This document shows positions 46,813 through 57,667 of a stretch of 64,000 bases of DNA, piece by piece (the stretch's first letter is position 1; each line of letters opens with the position of its first letter). The notes under the pieces are model-generated. The model searched no databases. It saw only the letters and a program-made list of their open reading frames with translations, and was not told the DNA's origin. Position numbers and translations under genes: made by a program. Source of the stretch: Tetradesmus obliquus (lineage: Eukaryota; Chlorophyta; Chlorophyceae; Sphaeropleales; Scenedesmaceae). The stretch is taken from NCBI GenBank assembly GCA_030272155.1, contig CP126202.1, forward strand, positions 1,922,001 to 1,986,000, read 5' to 3'.

Positions 46813-48885
46813 ATCAGCTCTACTCACCGTGCATGCGTTGGGGTTACGGTCTGGAGGGTCAATGGAAACGCAGTCGCCATCAAGGCAACAAGCGTTTTCC
46901 ACGCCTGGAGAGCAGGGTGAGTATGGCCTGCGTGCATGCAGCAACAGCAGCAGCACCGCCAGCAGCATAAGCAGCAGCAATGCGGCAGCAACAGCAGCAG
47001 CAGCCATACAGGTGGCGACAAATGAAGCGGCAGCATCTGCAACACCAGCCATGCAATAGCTTATGACAGCAGAAAGCACGATAGGTTGCTCTCAGAGCAG
47101 CCTTGAATGCATGCTGCTAGGCGGCCTAGAATGCATGCTGCTACTGCTGCTTATGTATTCTCCAACTGAAGACGGCCCTGCTACCCCAAGCCTGCAGCAC
47201 ATGGTGCGCAGATCAGCTAAGCAAACGCAAGCTAAACTTTGGATGCCATCTGTGCAGCATATTGCAGCCTGACTTGTACGCTCTGTGTGCCACTACTGCT
47301 CTGCAGTACTTACCGATGTGTGCTGTGTGCTTTATGAACTTCAGCATGATACACTGCACTTACAACTGCTTTCTCCTAACCATTCCGAATGTACTGGCAT
47401 TGAATAGGTGCGGCACTCTAGGAACTAGGTTGTTGTGATGATAGATCATGCTAGAGCATGCTAGAGCATGATACAGCATGACGGAGCATGGTAGAGCCAC
47501 CAACTGCAGATAGTCAGGGGGTGATGTGGTTGAGCCCGCACCTGTTGACTTCAACGTCGCAGACTCCAATGGCCGGGTTGCACTCCCAAGCCTTGCAGAG
47601 GTCTGCGCACGGATGGAAACACACAAAAAGACTGTCGAATGAGCCAAAATGGATACAACCCGATACAACACACATGCTAAGTCTGCAAAGAATAGCAGGC
47701 CGTGGCAGCCACAGTAGCAGGCAGCAGTCACAGCAGCAGTGGCAGCCACAGCAGCAGGCAGCAGCAGAAGGTGCATGCTCCAGTTGCCGGGTTGCACTCC
47801 CAAGCCTTGCAGAGGTCTGCGCACGAATGAAAACACACAAAAAGACTGTAGGATGAATTAGTATGGATACATTCCATTACATCAGACTTGCAAGTGCTGT
47901 CAGACCAGTCGCCATACAGCTGTACAACAGCAGTGGCAGACAGCAGCGGCAGGCAGCACCAACATGGGCAGCCGTCTGCTCATGTGACTGGAACTGCAAC
48001 CAGCTTGAAGGTGCATGCTCCAGTGGCCGGGTTGCACTCCCTGTCATCCCAAGCCCTGCAGAGGTCTGCGCATGAATGAAAACACATGGAGAGGATGTCT
48101 TATGGAACAGAATGAATACAACCCGATACAGCAGGATACGTTCAAAGTCTGCAAAGACGAACGCCATGATAATATGCAGATAACAGCAGTGGCAGGCCGT
48201 GGCGGCAGGCAGCAGTGGCAGTCGCAGCGGCAGGCAGCAGCGTCAGACACTGTCAGCAGTGCCAGACAGCAGAGGCAGGCGATTGCAACACCAAAACGGG
48301 CAGTTATTCCTTCGAGGTCTTCCCCCTTGATCAGGCTGTGGAGTACACAAACAGTCAACTGTCATCAACAGGCTGAAGGCTCACTGGTGTGGTTTGCGCA
48401 CGGCGTGGGGCACTGCATTTTGGCTGCCATGCAAACGCCGGCCTTGCAAGCGCCACCAGGGCCTGCAAAACAGCACCAGCAGGGCACAGCAACCGAGCTG
48501 AAAAGAGCAGCAGCCATTGTTTGTTTGTGTTTGGGTTGCCTGGGGTCATCTAAGTCATGGCCATCGCAAAGCTGGCAGTCGTCTTGGGGCTGGTGCTAGA
48601 AGGTTGTGTGCTAGGCACGCAGGGTGTGGGCAGCCTGCATACTAGCAGCAGCTACGGTTTGCAACGCTGGGTGCTGGACAGCTGTACAACAGCTGGGGTG
48701 CTGAAAATACAGATGGCGGAAACCTGTGTCGTGAAAACCTCTGTACATGTGTTAGTACACTGGGGTGCCAATAGTTGGTGGTGAGCAGCTGCAGATTGAA
48801 GCTTTGTCAGCTGTTGCAGGTGCTGCCCTTCAGAGGCTCACATGTTGTCTTTTCAGCCCTGCAGTGCACTCGGAATCAGGCGGCG

Positions 48886-48944
<59 letters not shown>

Positions 48945-49291
48945 GGCAGCAGCACAGGTCAATTCCATGTTCACTGGAAACACCTGGAACATGCCTGCAT
49001 TTGTTGCTTTGTTTGCGCTCTGTGTGTGCTAGGCACGCTTCCACAAAAGCACGTGCGTACTTCCCCAAGGCCTGGCACATCCGATTGCCAATCCATTGAA
49101 TGGACATTTGGCAGCACTCTACTGCAGTTGCCAGCAGCCAGTGCCACTCACCTCTTTGCCTCTCTGGTGCACTGACTTGAAGTTGTGTTACACAGGAATA
49201 CTTTGCAGGGGTTGCTGTGGGTGGGGCAGGTTGCACAAGGAGTTGACTTAGCGTTGCACACCCCAGACAGGCACTTGCCCCCAGGGCCTGC

Positions 49292-49350
<59 letters not shown>

Positions 49351-49777
49351 TGCAGCATAGGCGGCGACAGTGGCAGCGGCAGCAGCAGCAACAGCGGGGC
49401 CGATGGCAGCAGCAGTGCTGAGTTCGTTGGTTGTGGGCGGGCTCTCAATCAGCAAGTGATGATGCTCATCACAAGATTTCCCCGTAATCATCGTATGTTG
49501 CAGGAATGACGTGTTGCAGGAATGACGTGTCAGCTGGTGATTTGAGCATGTACATGTACATGTAAAAACAGCGTAATGGAGAGACAGAGTGAAGGGGTGC
49601 CAGAGTGTTGGAACCCCAGCTGGAAGCTGTACTGCACTGTAATCACGAACAGTAACACGCCTGCATGGATGTAAGCTAGTTTTGCTGCAAATCGGATCAT
49701 GCAGAGCTCACATGCTGTGCCGTCAGGCCGCTTTGTGACTGTCGTACACAAGCCCGTTTTTGGCGTGCACCGGACCT

Positions 49778-49865
<88 letters not shown>

Positions 49866-51640
49866 TAGGAGCAGCAGCAGCAGCAGCAGCAGATGAAGCA
49901 GAGGTAGCAGGAGTAGCAGAATCAACACAGGTAGCTGGAGGCAGCTGAAAGCACCGTACTGTCCTTGTGGCCCTCCACGTAAAACTTGTGTCTTGAAGAT
50001 TGCAGGCCTGAGTGCAACTTTGTGCACCGCTCACCATCAAGCAGTTGTCAGGAGGCCACCATCTCACACTCATATGTTATGCTATAAAAGCACGCGCGGC
50101 ACTTGTTCGAGTAGGCTGAGCAGGCAGGCATTCACCTGATGCTTGTGCTTGCTGCATGTGGCAAAGGCGTGCTGCCACCCAATGGCATAAACATGCAAAA
50201 TGTTACTTTTGAGAAAATGCGACGTTATAACGCACTCACCATCTTGCAGGGGTCAGGAGGCTGCTGGGTGCACTGTGTGGCCACCATCTTACACCTTGGC
50301 TGGTCATAGCTGTACGCGTGGCCCTTGTTGGGGTCGGGGTAGCGTGTGCAAGGATCTGAGAATGCGCCACACAGCCCTGCCTGGCAGTAGCCGCCGGGGC
50401 AGGCAGACCAATCGGGTTTGGGGAAGGCGCCAGCGCACATGCCAGTCTTCACATCGCATTTGTACTGCACGTAACAATCAGGCAGGACGCAGGGAACCAG
50501 GGCAGACGTTGGATGCGTGGATGACGGACTCTGAGTAAGGCTTTCACAGGCAGCAGCAGCAGCAGCCGCAGCAGCGGCGGCAGCAGCAGCAGCAGCAGAA
50601 AGCAAAAAGCATACGTGCTTGCTCAGTGCGCGTCAGCTGACAGCTGCTGCCCTTGCAGAGCGCATCTTGTTTTGGCAAGGCACCAGCGCACATGCCAGTC
50701 TTCACGTCGCACTTGTACTGCACGAAACAACCAGGCAGGAGGCAGGGAGCCAGGGCAGACGTTGGGTGTGTGGATGTGGTGAAAATACGCTGAGTAAGGC
50801 TTTCACAGGCAGCAGCAGCAGTAGCAGGACAGCGACAGCAGCAGCAGCAGCAGCGGCAGCAGCGGCGGCAGCGGCACAAATCAGCAGCGGCACTCAGCGC
50901 CAACGGCACTCAGCGGCAGCGGCGCAGCGACAGCGACGCAGCGGCAGGCACGGCGCAGCGGCTGTGGCGGCGGCAGCAGTAGAAATCAACGTGTTTGTGT
51001 AACAAATGGGCTCATCAAGCAGGAGCAGACACATACTCACCTGCGTGCATGCACTCATCAGCGTGTGCGGTGCATGTAGCAAGCGTCCTTCCATGCGCAC
51101 ACTTTCAAGTTGCCAACTCGCATGCATGTGGCCAACCTCTGTTTGATACAAGCTCGGGATGCAAGGTCTGCACGTCTTGTAGGATCACTGGCTTCCAAAC
51201 ATATGCACTACAGCAGCCTTCGCAAACGCACCTGCATGCACACATCAGGGTGCACGCCGCACCTATGCACTTCACAGGAACAAAAATGCACCCCCAATTG
51301 GTTTGCCAACCACGCCTCACGTGGTGCAGCATTATAAACTCACATGCTTGCACTCGTTGGGGTGTGCGGGGCACACCGCAGGTGCCCTGCCCATGCACAC
51401 GCCTTGCCAGCAGAGGCCTTGGACGCAGTTGTACACGTCACACACAGCACCATTGGGCGCGTTGACCCAAGGGCGGCAGCCGCTGCCCAAGTTGTGCAAG
51501 CCAAGGGGGCAAAACGTCGGTTTGCGGCAGAGCAGCTTGCCATTCACAAGGAACCCTCCTCTAGCCACGCCAGGGTGGACAGGAGGAGTAGTTCCGCTGA
51601 TGTCGGCCTGTGTGCAAGGTGCTTGGCGTGCACATGACTT
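41826..51640 (-). CDS. Modular cysteine-rich, probably extracellular protein (exon set incomplete)
   Basis: At least ten short Cys-rich exons, several with matching phases. From N to C: 51610-51345 (CRPWVNAPNGAVC, GLCWQGVCMG); about 50480-50229 (YKCDVKTGMCAGAFPK, QAGLCGAFSDPC); 49788-49716 (TPKTGLC, RPDGTAC); 49290-49195 (PGGKCLSGVCNAK); 48470-48370 (PGGACKAGVCMAAK); 47609-47540 (DLCKAWECNPAIGVC); 46908-46815 (VENACCLDGDCVSID); 45972-45875 (GGNVCIAGECVPDNRRRC); 43930-43835 (GACTAGVCGPGLPCK); 42997-42924 (EVCKAWQCDTSKGTC); 42479-42378; 42047-41826 (CSNGNTCTAGDVCAAGNC, stop). The pattern D-G-T-A-C followed by G-x-C-x-x-G-V-C resembles disulphide-rich repeats of algal extracellular matrix proteins. 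No start or signal peptide was located. It may be two genes. One exon (45352-45285) has an in-frame TAG and may be skipped. Confidence 0.5.
42514..42592 (+). repeat. (CAG)26 microsatellite
   Basis: Pure CAG run immediately before an exon acceptor of the cysteine-rich gene; in the sense strand it is (CTG)n leading to CAG. Confidence 0.95.
43133..43205 (+). repeat. (GGCAGC)n hexanucleotide repeat
   Basis: About 12 units, followed by irregular GGCAAGGGCAATGC repeats to about 43315. Intronic in the cysteine-rich gene. Confidence 0.9.
45061..45137 (+). repeat. (CAG)n microsatellite, about 26 units
   Basis: Pure run between two exons (45285 and 44970) of the cysteine-rich gene, sense (CTG)n. Confidence 0.95.
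45285..45352 (-). pseudogene. Cysteine-rich exon with an in-frame stop
   Basis: Homologous to the exons at 42997-42924 and 47609-47540 (pattern CKAW-x-C), reading EPCKA, stop, DCDADTGKCTIEVD. The Trp codon TGG is TAG here. Its phases (1 in, 2 out) still match a following exon at 44970-44843 (AMSTCGVFPNEGNC, CISLDCPAPP), so the decay may be recent. It can be bypassed in frame: the exon ending near 45875 and the exon at 43930 share phase 1. Confidence 0.6.
45597..45705 (+). mobile_element. SINE-like repeat, copy 3
   Basis: Shares GAGGTATCCTCATCG, CCTTAACTTACGC and AACACACCACGCGTAGCTCA with copies 1 and 2. The tail is only a few imperfect ATTC units. Antisense to the cysteine-rich gene, in an intron. 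Confidence 0.55.
46359..46708. repeat. 10-bp minisatellite, about 35 units
   Basis: Exact period 10 with consensus CAGCATGGCA and variants (CAGCATGGCC, CAGCATGCCC). Because 10 is not a multiple of 3 and no unit contains a stop, both strands are open in several frames across the block. Located in an intron of the cysteine-rich gene; a related degenerate stretch is at 47450-47495. Confidence 0.95.
47760..48076 (-). repeat. Two acceptor-side copies of a cysteine-rich exon
   Basis: 48075-48003 (LCRAWDDRECNPATGACTF) and 47825-47765 (DLCKAWECNPATGACT) precede the complete exon at 47609-47540. Each has a GCGCAG acceptor and shared flank. Confidence 0.8.
49778..49852 (+). repeat. (CAG)25 microsatellite
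   Basis: Immediately upstream (in sense) of the exon reading RCTPKTGLCTT. A second identical arrangement with a shorter tract is at 51658-51690. Confidence 0.95.
50630..50770 (-). repeat. Acceptor-side copy of a cysteine-rich exon
   Basis: Reads APCLLPGCFVQYKCDVKTGM, matching the start of the exon at about 50480; it lies upstream of that exon and then diverges. Confidence 0.8.
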
Positions 51641-51658
51641 TTGGCGTGCACCGGACCT

Positions 51659-51698
<40 letters not shown>

Positions 51699-51959
51699 CA
51701 GGTTGTACAATGAGCTAAACCACCAGGGGTGCAGACCATCTTGTGGCAACACAGCTCGGCCTGCACGAAGGCGGCTCTTCCCTACAATCCAGGATATGGG
51801 CCCATACCCTGGGGGTTCATGCTGCTGATGCCGACTCGAGGCGACCTCAGCCTGAGCCGGGCTTGCTGCAAGCGGCGGCCGCAGACAGTGCAGCATGTGC
51901 AAGCAGCAACAGCAGCAAGTTGGACTCAAAAGTGGCCATGGTGGTACAGCACTGTTCTG

Positions 51960-52183
51960 GTGCTGTTGATGTCAGCTATATAGCTGTTGATGTCAGCTAT
52001 ATAGCTGCGACATATATGTCGCAGCCAGCAGCAGCTGTTTGCCGGTTCTTTCAGCAGTTCTCAGCTTCACGTTTCCCGGCACCTAGGCCTGACACGGTCA
52101 CATGTCACCTGCCATATGGCATGTCTCAACAGCATGTGACAGTGTCATGACACTGTCACATGATCAGGCCTAGGTGCCGGGAA
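51960..52183. repeat. Cluster of palindromes and a foldback
   Basis: A 20-bp perfect inverted repeat (TTCCCGGCACCTAGGCCTGA) bounds 52073-52183. Inside is a perfect palindrome of 15-bp arms at 52133-52162. Just before it are a 22-bp direct repeat (GTTGATGTCAGCTATATAGC, 51965-52005) and a palindrome around GCGACATATATGTCGC (near 52006-52021). No target-site duplication is evident. Possibly a small foldback DNA element. Confidence 0.7.
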
Positions 52184-52245
52184 GGGTGCACTGGACACTG
52201 CCATATTCAAACCACATGAACTCGCAGCAGCGGTTTTTGAAACAG

Positions 52246-53000
52246 TTCAAATCTCATAAATAGCAGTTGGGCTGAGCGACGGCGTAAGGCCGAGGTCGTT
52301 GTACTCCAGCACGAATCACGACGTATCTGTGCTCGTGGTAAACGTGCAAGACCGCCAAAACAAAGACCAAAGGAGATTTTAACACTTCAAGTCAGACATT
52401 TTGTAATTTGTTTGCCCGTACAGGCTGTTTACAGCTTGTTTGTGTTCGAATTCGAGCGTCAGGACCACCTGGCCAGGTGCCCATGGGCGCCTTCATTGCT
52501 CACGTACTCCATTCTTCCCTTGCAGGACGCGATGCAGACGCCGCATACAAAATAGGCCAGCTGAATTCTTCTCATATCTCAAAAAGCGGTCGGTTTACAC
52601 CCTGCAGGGCACTGCCGATGCGACACAGTACCACGCAGCTGCAATTGCTTCACTTGATAGATGCTGCAAGCAGAACATCCATTGTTAACGCCTGCTAATG
52701 GTCATGCTTGCTTTATACACATCACCTGCGCAGATGGGTCGGTGAGTGGGCTCTCTCCGTACACGGAGGAAGCAGATGTTGCCAACAGCGCCAGCAAGAA
52801 GCCAAAAAGCCCTTCGAGATCATGATGATGAGTTTGCGAGGTCTAGGACCAAAGGACGGTGTGTCGAGCTCAGTTCTCCGAAACAGTTGGTGTCACTGTG
52901 GAAGCCGTGGATAGCTTATACGATGTTCAGTTCACAAGGTGAGTAGCTTATTGATGACTGGAGAGGTAGAACGTGGCTTTCAGACACGGAATAGCGACCA
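52246..53000 (+). other. Unassigned stretch with coding-like frames
   Basis: 52264-52530 is open on the + strand without an internal Met and very basic at first (ERRRKAEVVVLQ, RARPPKQRPKEI). 52764-52940 reads RTRRKQMLPTAPARSQKA and ends at a GTGAGT. I recognise neither; they could be exons of an unknown gene or an old transposon remnant. Confidence 0.25.
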
Positions 53001-53277
53001 AACCCAAGACCACACCATGGCTGACTGTGTTACATTCACGAGGGGGTTATCGGCACCTCAAACCGAATGATCTCTGCTTGTGACTAGTCGAAACATGTGT
53101 CATGTTATATTGTTCGCTTATACAAAACGAGCCACTGTTGCCGTCCCTGCTGAGCAAACCCCTTGGTAGAGTGACTCATCATCAGGCTGAGCCAGGCCTG
53201 CCGCATGACAGTCCTGCAAAGGGCCTCTGATCAGCAGGACAGTGTTGCAAAGGGCCTCTGCTCATGAGCATCCACAG

Positions 53278-53401
53278 GACATACTGCTGCAAGACGTAAC
53301 CTGCTGGCCCCTCGTCCAGCTGCTGATACAGCCCGACGGCAGTAGCAGCATTATCATTATCATCAGCAGCAGTAGCAGCAACAGCAGCAGCAACAGCAGC
53401 A

Positions 53402-53454
<53 letters not shown>

Positions 53455-53719
53455 TGCAGGTGCAGGTGCAGGTGCAGGTGCAGGTGCAGGTGCAGGTGCA
53501 GGTGCAGGTGCAGGTGCAGGTGCAGGTGCAGGTGCAGGTGCAGGTGCAGGTGCAGGTGCAGGTGCAGGTGCAGGTGCAGGTGCAGGTGCAGGTGCAGGTG
53601 CAGGTGCAGGTGCAGGTGCAGGTGCAGGTGCAGGTGCAGGTGCAGGTGCAGGTGCAGGTGCAGGTGCAGGTGCAGGTGCAGGTGCAGGTGCAGGTGCAGG
53701 TGCAGGTGCAGGTGCAGGT

Positions 53720-53803
<84 letters not shown>

Positions 53804-54430
53804 GCAAGGCAATGCAGCTGTGGTGCTGTTGTGGTGTTGTGATTTTGTGCGTTGGCCGACAGCCGACCTTGCACCGTCATGGCTATTTGAGGTGCAGCAA
53901 AGGGGCAGCTGTGGTGTCGCAGCTAGCAGCTATGTCAGCGATTGCCAGCAGCAGCCACAGCTTGTTGATGGTTTGAATGTTGCTCTGCAGCAAGGCCCCG
54001 CATTAGAGGGTGGGAGCAATATGAGGCCAGCAGCTGGCGGCAGCAGCAGCAGTTGTTGCTACGCATGTTTGCACACAGCCGCAGCAGTGTTTTTTTGTTG
54101 CCGCAGCAGTGTTGTCACACAATCAGCTGTCCAAGTTGTGCTCTGACAGCAATGGAGCAAAGCCTGCATCAGTGCAACAGCTGCATGGTGATGTAGCGGC
54201 AGTTGGATGCACTGTGCTGGTCTGTTTGCATGCATGCAGCGCTGCAGCTAGCAGCTTGCAGCAGTGCAGCGACCAAGGCCAGCGGGACAACAGCATCTTG
54301 CTGAGCTTAAAGCTGCTGAAGCAGCTGGCGGTGCTGCTTCTGCTGCTGTGTCTGAGATGGTGCAGAGATGGCGGGATGGTGTGCGCACTTGAGTGTATGT
54401 CCAATGTTATAGGCAGCCCAGGCTGGCATG
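53278..54430 (+). pseudogene. Decayed partial copy of the IQCH-like gene (exons 9 and 10)
   Basis: 53278-53340 reads LLQDVTCWPLVQLLIQPDG, matching exon 9 of the gene at 31602-38602. 53806-54430 matches exon 10 (VLLWCCDFVRWPTADLAPSW, ACLHTAAAVF, RDGGMVCALECMSNVIGSPG). The intron and about 130 nt of coding sequence between them are replaced by CAG and CAGGTG repeats. Later parts need a frame change to follow the parent, and the parent's stop position is a Trp codon here. No promoter or 5' exons are present, so it is a truncated duplicate rather than a working gene. The parent lies about 15 kb away in the same orientation. Confidence 0.8.
53405..53804 (+). repeat. (CAG)n - (CAGGTG)45 - (CAG)n compound repeat
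   Basis: 53451-53720 is 45 uninterrupted CAGGTG units (270 bp), bounded by pure CAG runs at about 53408-53452 and 53721-53803. In the frame of the pseudogene it would read Gln-Val repeated. It occupies the place of a Gln tract in the parent exon. Confidence 0.95.
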
Positions 54431-56133
54431 CTGTGCCAGAGTCTGGTGCAGCGGAAGTTTTGTTACACAGTGATGTACCACACGCATGGCTGCATGGCTG
54501 CAGGACAGTATGTGGTATCCTGCACAAGTAATCATGGTGCCTCTCACCAGTATCACGCGTCAGACTGTGAATGCCTCGCCGATATTTCTGTATTGCAGCA
54601 TGTCCAGGGTTGATGAGGGGCCCCACATTGCATCCACAGGAAAGACAAGGCCACTGACGGAAATGCAGTTTGACAACACCTGGCGTGATAGCAGCACTAC
54701 AGCCGAACACAGAAGAGTGCTAACTTGAGTTTGGCCATGCCATGCTGTGCATGCACTGAAGCTCTTTGTCCACAGTCACTACTTGAAATTGGTCTCACGC
54801 TGCCACAGCTGCAGCATCAGGCCACTTGGGACTCTAGCCACTCTGGATTACGGCTGAGTGTGTGCTGCACAGGTGTCGTGACACTGATCAGTGGAATGCT
54901 TGTTAAAAGAAAACTTGATGTGCCTGCTGCCCCTGCATGCCTGCATCAGTGCAATGCTATCAGTCAAGTAAATGTAGCAAAGCCATCTCAAGCTGCACTT
55001 GAGTCAATGCACAATCACATTCATATGAATGCGCATGGGCAATGCCTGCAGGCCTGAGGCACCTGTTTCTGACTTGGACACCCTCAACCAGGCACAGCTT
55101 TGCACGCAAGCGCTGACTAAAGCCCCCCAAAGACAGACAACAACAAAAACACGACTACCCAGATCCCACCGCAGGAGTGAGCTAGTTGTGCTAAGCATAG
55201 CCGATGCACATGGCGGAAACTCAAACAGGACAATGCACATACAACATGCTTGCAGTACTGTGGGTGGATAGAGTTGAAGCAGTGCAGCTGTGTCAGCATC
55301 GCTCATGCTTGGCGACCAAGGATGCAGGACCTGGGTGCTACACGCAATCAAGGCTGATCTGACACCGAACACATGCATGTAGTCCTGCATCCATGGTGAT
55401 GGAAAGGCAACGTTGCCACACATCCTCTTGAGCGTGGAAAGGAAACTATTCAACGTAAATTCATGCAGTGCAACCCATCTTCAAGGCTTAAATGTAAACC
55501 AGGCACGAGCCCTTACTGGCCCACAGCTACTCCTTGCGTGAAGGCCACACCAAATTGGTCTTTAGCAAAGCTACTAGTAGATGGTATCATCCAACGCAGC
55601 TAGGTCTCAGACAGTGTCTGCCAGCAGCGCACACACAGCTGTTCTGTGCAGTGCGAGTGCGCGCATTCAACCAACATTCAACCAACGTTGGTTCCTGCTT
55701 GTAAAACTTTGCAAGTTGAGCAGCTGCATAAGCAATGTTAACATGCTCAACTTGCAAAGTTTTACAAGCAGCATTAACATCAACACCAACAACAATCAAT
55801 GAGTTATCGCAGAGTAGCAGCAACCACATTAATAATCAGCATGCTCACCTTCCACATGGGCAGGCTCACAAACATGTGCATGCTCACAAACATATGCGCA
55901 CACACGCGTGCTGGCATGCATTCAAGCACCTGCACCCAACCTAGCGCCCAACGCAAAACAACAGCTGCTGTAGTTAGTGACCCAGCTGCAACCAGCTGCT
56001 GCAAGCTGCATCAACCGCCCATGCACGCTTTTCGCACCGTCCCAGGTCAGCGATATATAACGCCTGGTACACGCAAAAGCTGTCACATTTATCAGCCTCA
56101 GCTGCACACGAGGCTTGTACATGCAGAAGTCTG
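54431..56133. other. Non-coding interval between the pseudogene and the protease
   Basis: No gene supported. 55453-55004 (-) has a 149-codon open frame with no low complexity (LSTLKRMCGNVAFPSPWMQD, SALIACSTQVLHPWSPS) that I cannot assign; it might be a transposase remnant. The hairpin at 55695-55771 is listed separately. Confidence 0.4.
55695..55771. repeat. Perfect 28-bp inverted repeat with 21-nt loop
   Basis: Arms 55695-55722 and 55744-55771 are exact reverse complements (left arm begins CTGCTTGTAAAACTTTGCAA), with loop 55723-55743. Transcribed either way it would fold into a long perfect stem. The minus-strand arm also carries a TGTAA about 370 nt past the protease stop. Confidence 0.9.
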
Positions 56134-57626
56134 CTACGTCAGCACTGGCACAATTGGGGAGTCCATGAAGATCTGGCAAGGACCGTAGCTCTTCTTTGCT
56201 GTGAGGCAGCCCCTCTCAACCCGGAGGTAGCCCTGCAACAACAGCAGCAGGCACGCACCACTGGTTTAGAACAGGCTTTGCACTGTGCAGGGTGGTCCTG
56301 CGGATGATGCAGCATAGCTTCAAGCAGTGCATTCTGTGATGAAAAGTGTGCTCGTGCTGGCCCAAGGTGCGAATGTGCTCAATGGAAACCGCCAATGGCG
56401 CCTTTGCGATCAATATGATGAGTCATCTGGCCACGCGACAACCAGACATGGTTTTTGGAAGAACTTTGGAGTTCTAATTTTTAAATTTTGAAAAGAACAC
56501 GAATCTTAGCGCCTCACCGCCTCACCCCAGTCAGCTCCCCAAGAGTTTTTGATCAGGAAGTACTTTGTGCCGTCCCTGATGCCATAGCCAACCACAGTGA
56601 CGGCATCTGCGTGTCACAAGGAGAAGAACATGCGATGACAGTACTGTTGGGACTGAGATAACAATATAACCTACGCAATGTTTGACGTTTCGCATGCAGT
56701 ACAAACTGCATAGCAGGTCCCTAGCAGGCAGTGTATACACACCGCCCACAGAGCAAAGACTCCGAGGGGTAGTGCTGATGGACAGCAGGCGGAACATGTT
56801 GCAGCGGCAGTGTCTGGTGAGACAACCGTAATGCCTGGCGTGAAGATGAAAAAACAAATGCATCCACAACGTGACGGCTGTACACGCCCACACATCAAGC
56901 CCTGTACACGCATACCAGTCGGTAGCTGCAGCTGCTCACGGTTTGTGTAGTAGCGCGTGGCGCTGTCCCAGCTGCAGTAGATGACTCCACCAACATAGCC
57001 ACGAAACGCAGACCCAACATAAATGCCGATTTGTGTTGGTGCATAGCTGACAGCAGCCTCCAGGTCGACACTTGTCCTGGGGACATATGCCCATTTCAAC
57101 TGCATCTGTGTTTTTATGGCGGTGCGCTCGTCGTATAATGCCCCGGTGGCAGGGCAATTGTTTGAGTCACTCGCAGTGTAGGGGAGGGATTCCTCAGTGG
57201 CCTGGCCGCCGCAGCTGACGGAGGAAAAGTAGGTGTTCAGGTACGCTCCATTGCAGCCGAGCATGGTTGCTGGGTGGCATGCAAAAAAGCAGCAGCAGCA
57301 GCAGCAGCAGCAGTGCAGTGGGGTGCGCCACGTCAGTGTCATGTCAGCTAGCAGTGCTATCGGCAATCACTGAATGACTCAAATGTTTGTGACGGCGTGG
57401 CTAGGGGGAAGGAGCAGCATGCCATGTGGTGAACAAAAGACATCACACAACGTACTGCCTCGCCTGACAAATGCACAACCAGGGTTGGCAACATTCACAG
57501 ATGTTGCAATTTTAATTGCACTTGTGCTTGGCTCACTGTACTCTGCAACCATGGCCACTAACACCGTGATACGGGCCATGCAGCCACACGCCCCAGAGCT
57601 AGCACAATATGGAATGCGATGTGCAG

Positions 57627-57667
<41 letters not shown>

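Noticed and set aside
46284-47059. His/Met/Trp-rich repeat proteins on both strands
   Set aside because: Produced by the 10-bp minisatellite, which lacks stops in most frames.
53182-53880. Long Ala-Pro, His-Leu, Thr-Cys, Arg-Cys or Gln-Val proteins
   Set aside because: All are frame readings of the (CAGGTG)45 array. Only the Gln-Val frame continues into IQCH-like sequence, and that is a truncated copy.
55004-55453. A transposase gene
   Set aside because: The open frame has ordinary composition but no motif I can name; left unassigned.
56895-56940. A protease exon 3 donor at 56916 that would replace the catalytic His by Asp
   Set aside because: An equally good GTGAGC donor at 56940 gives [10 protein letters not shown], the family consensus, with the same phase.
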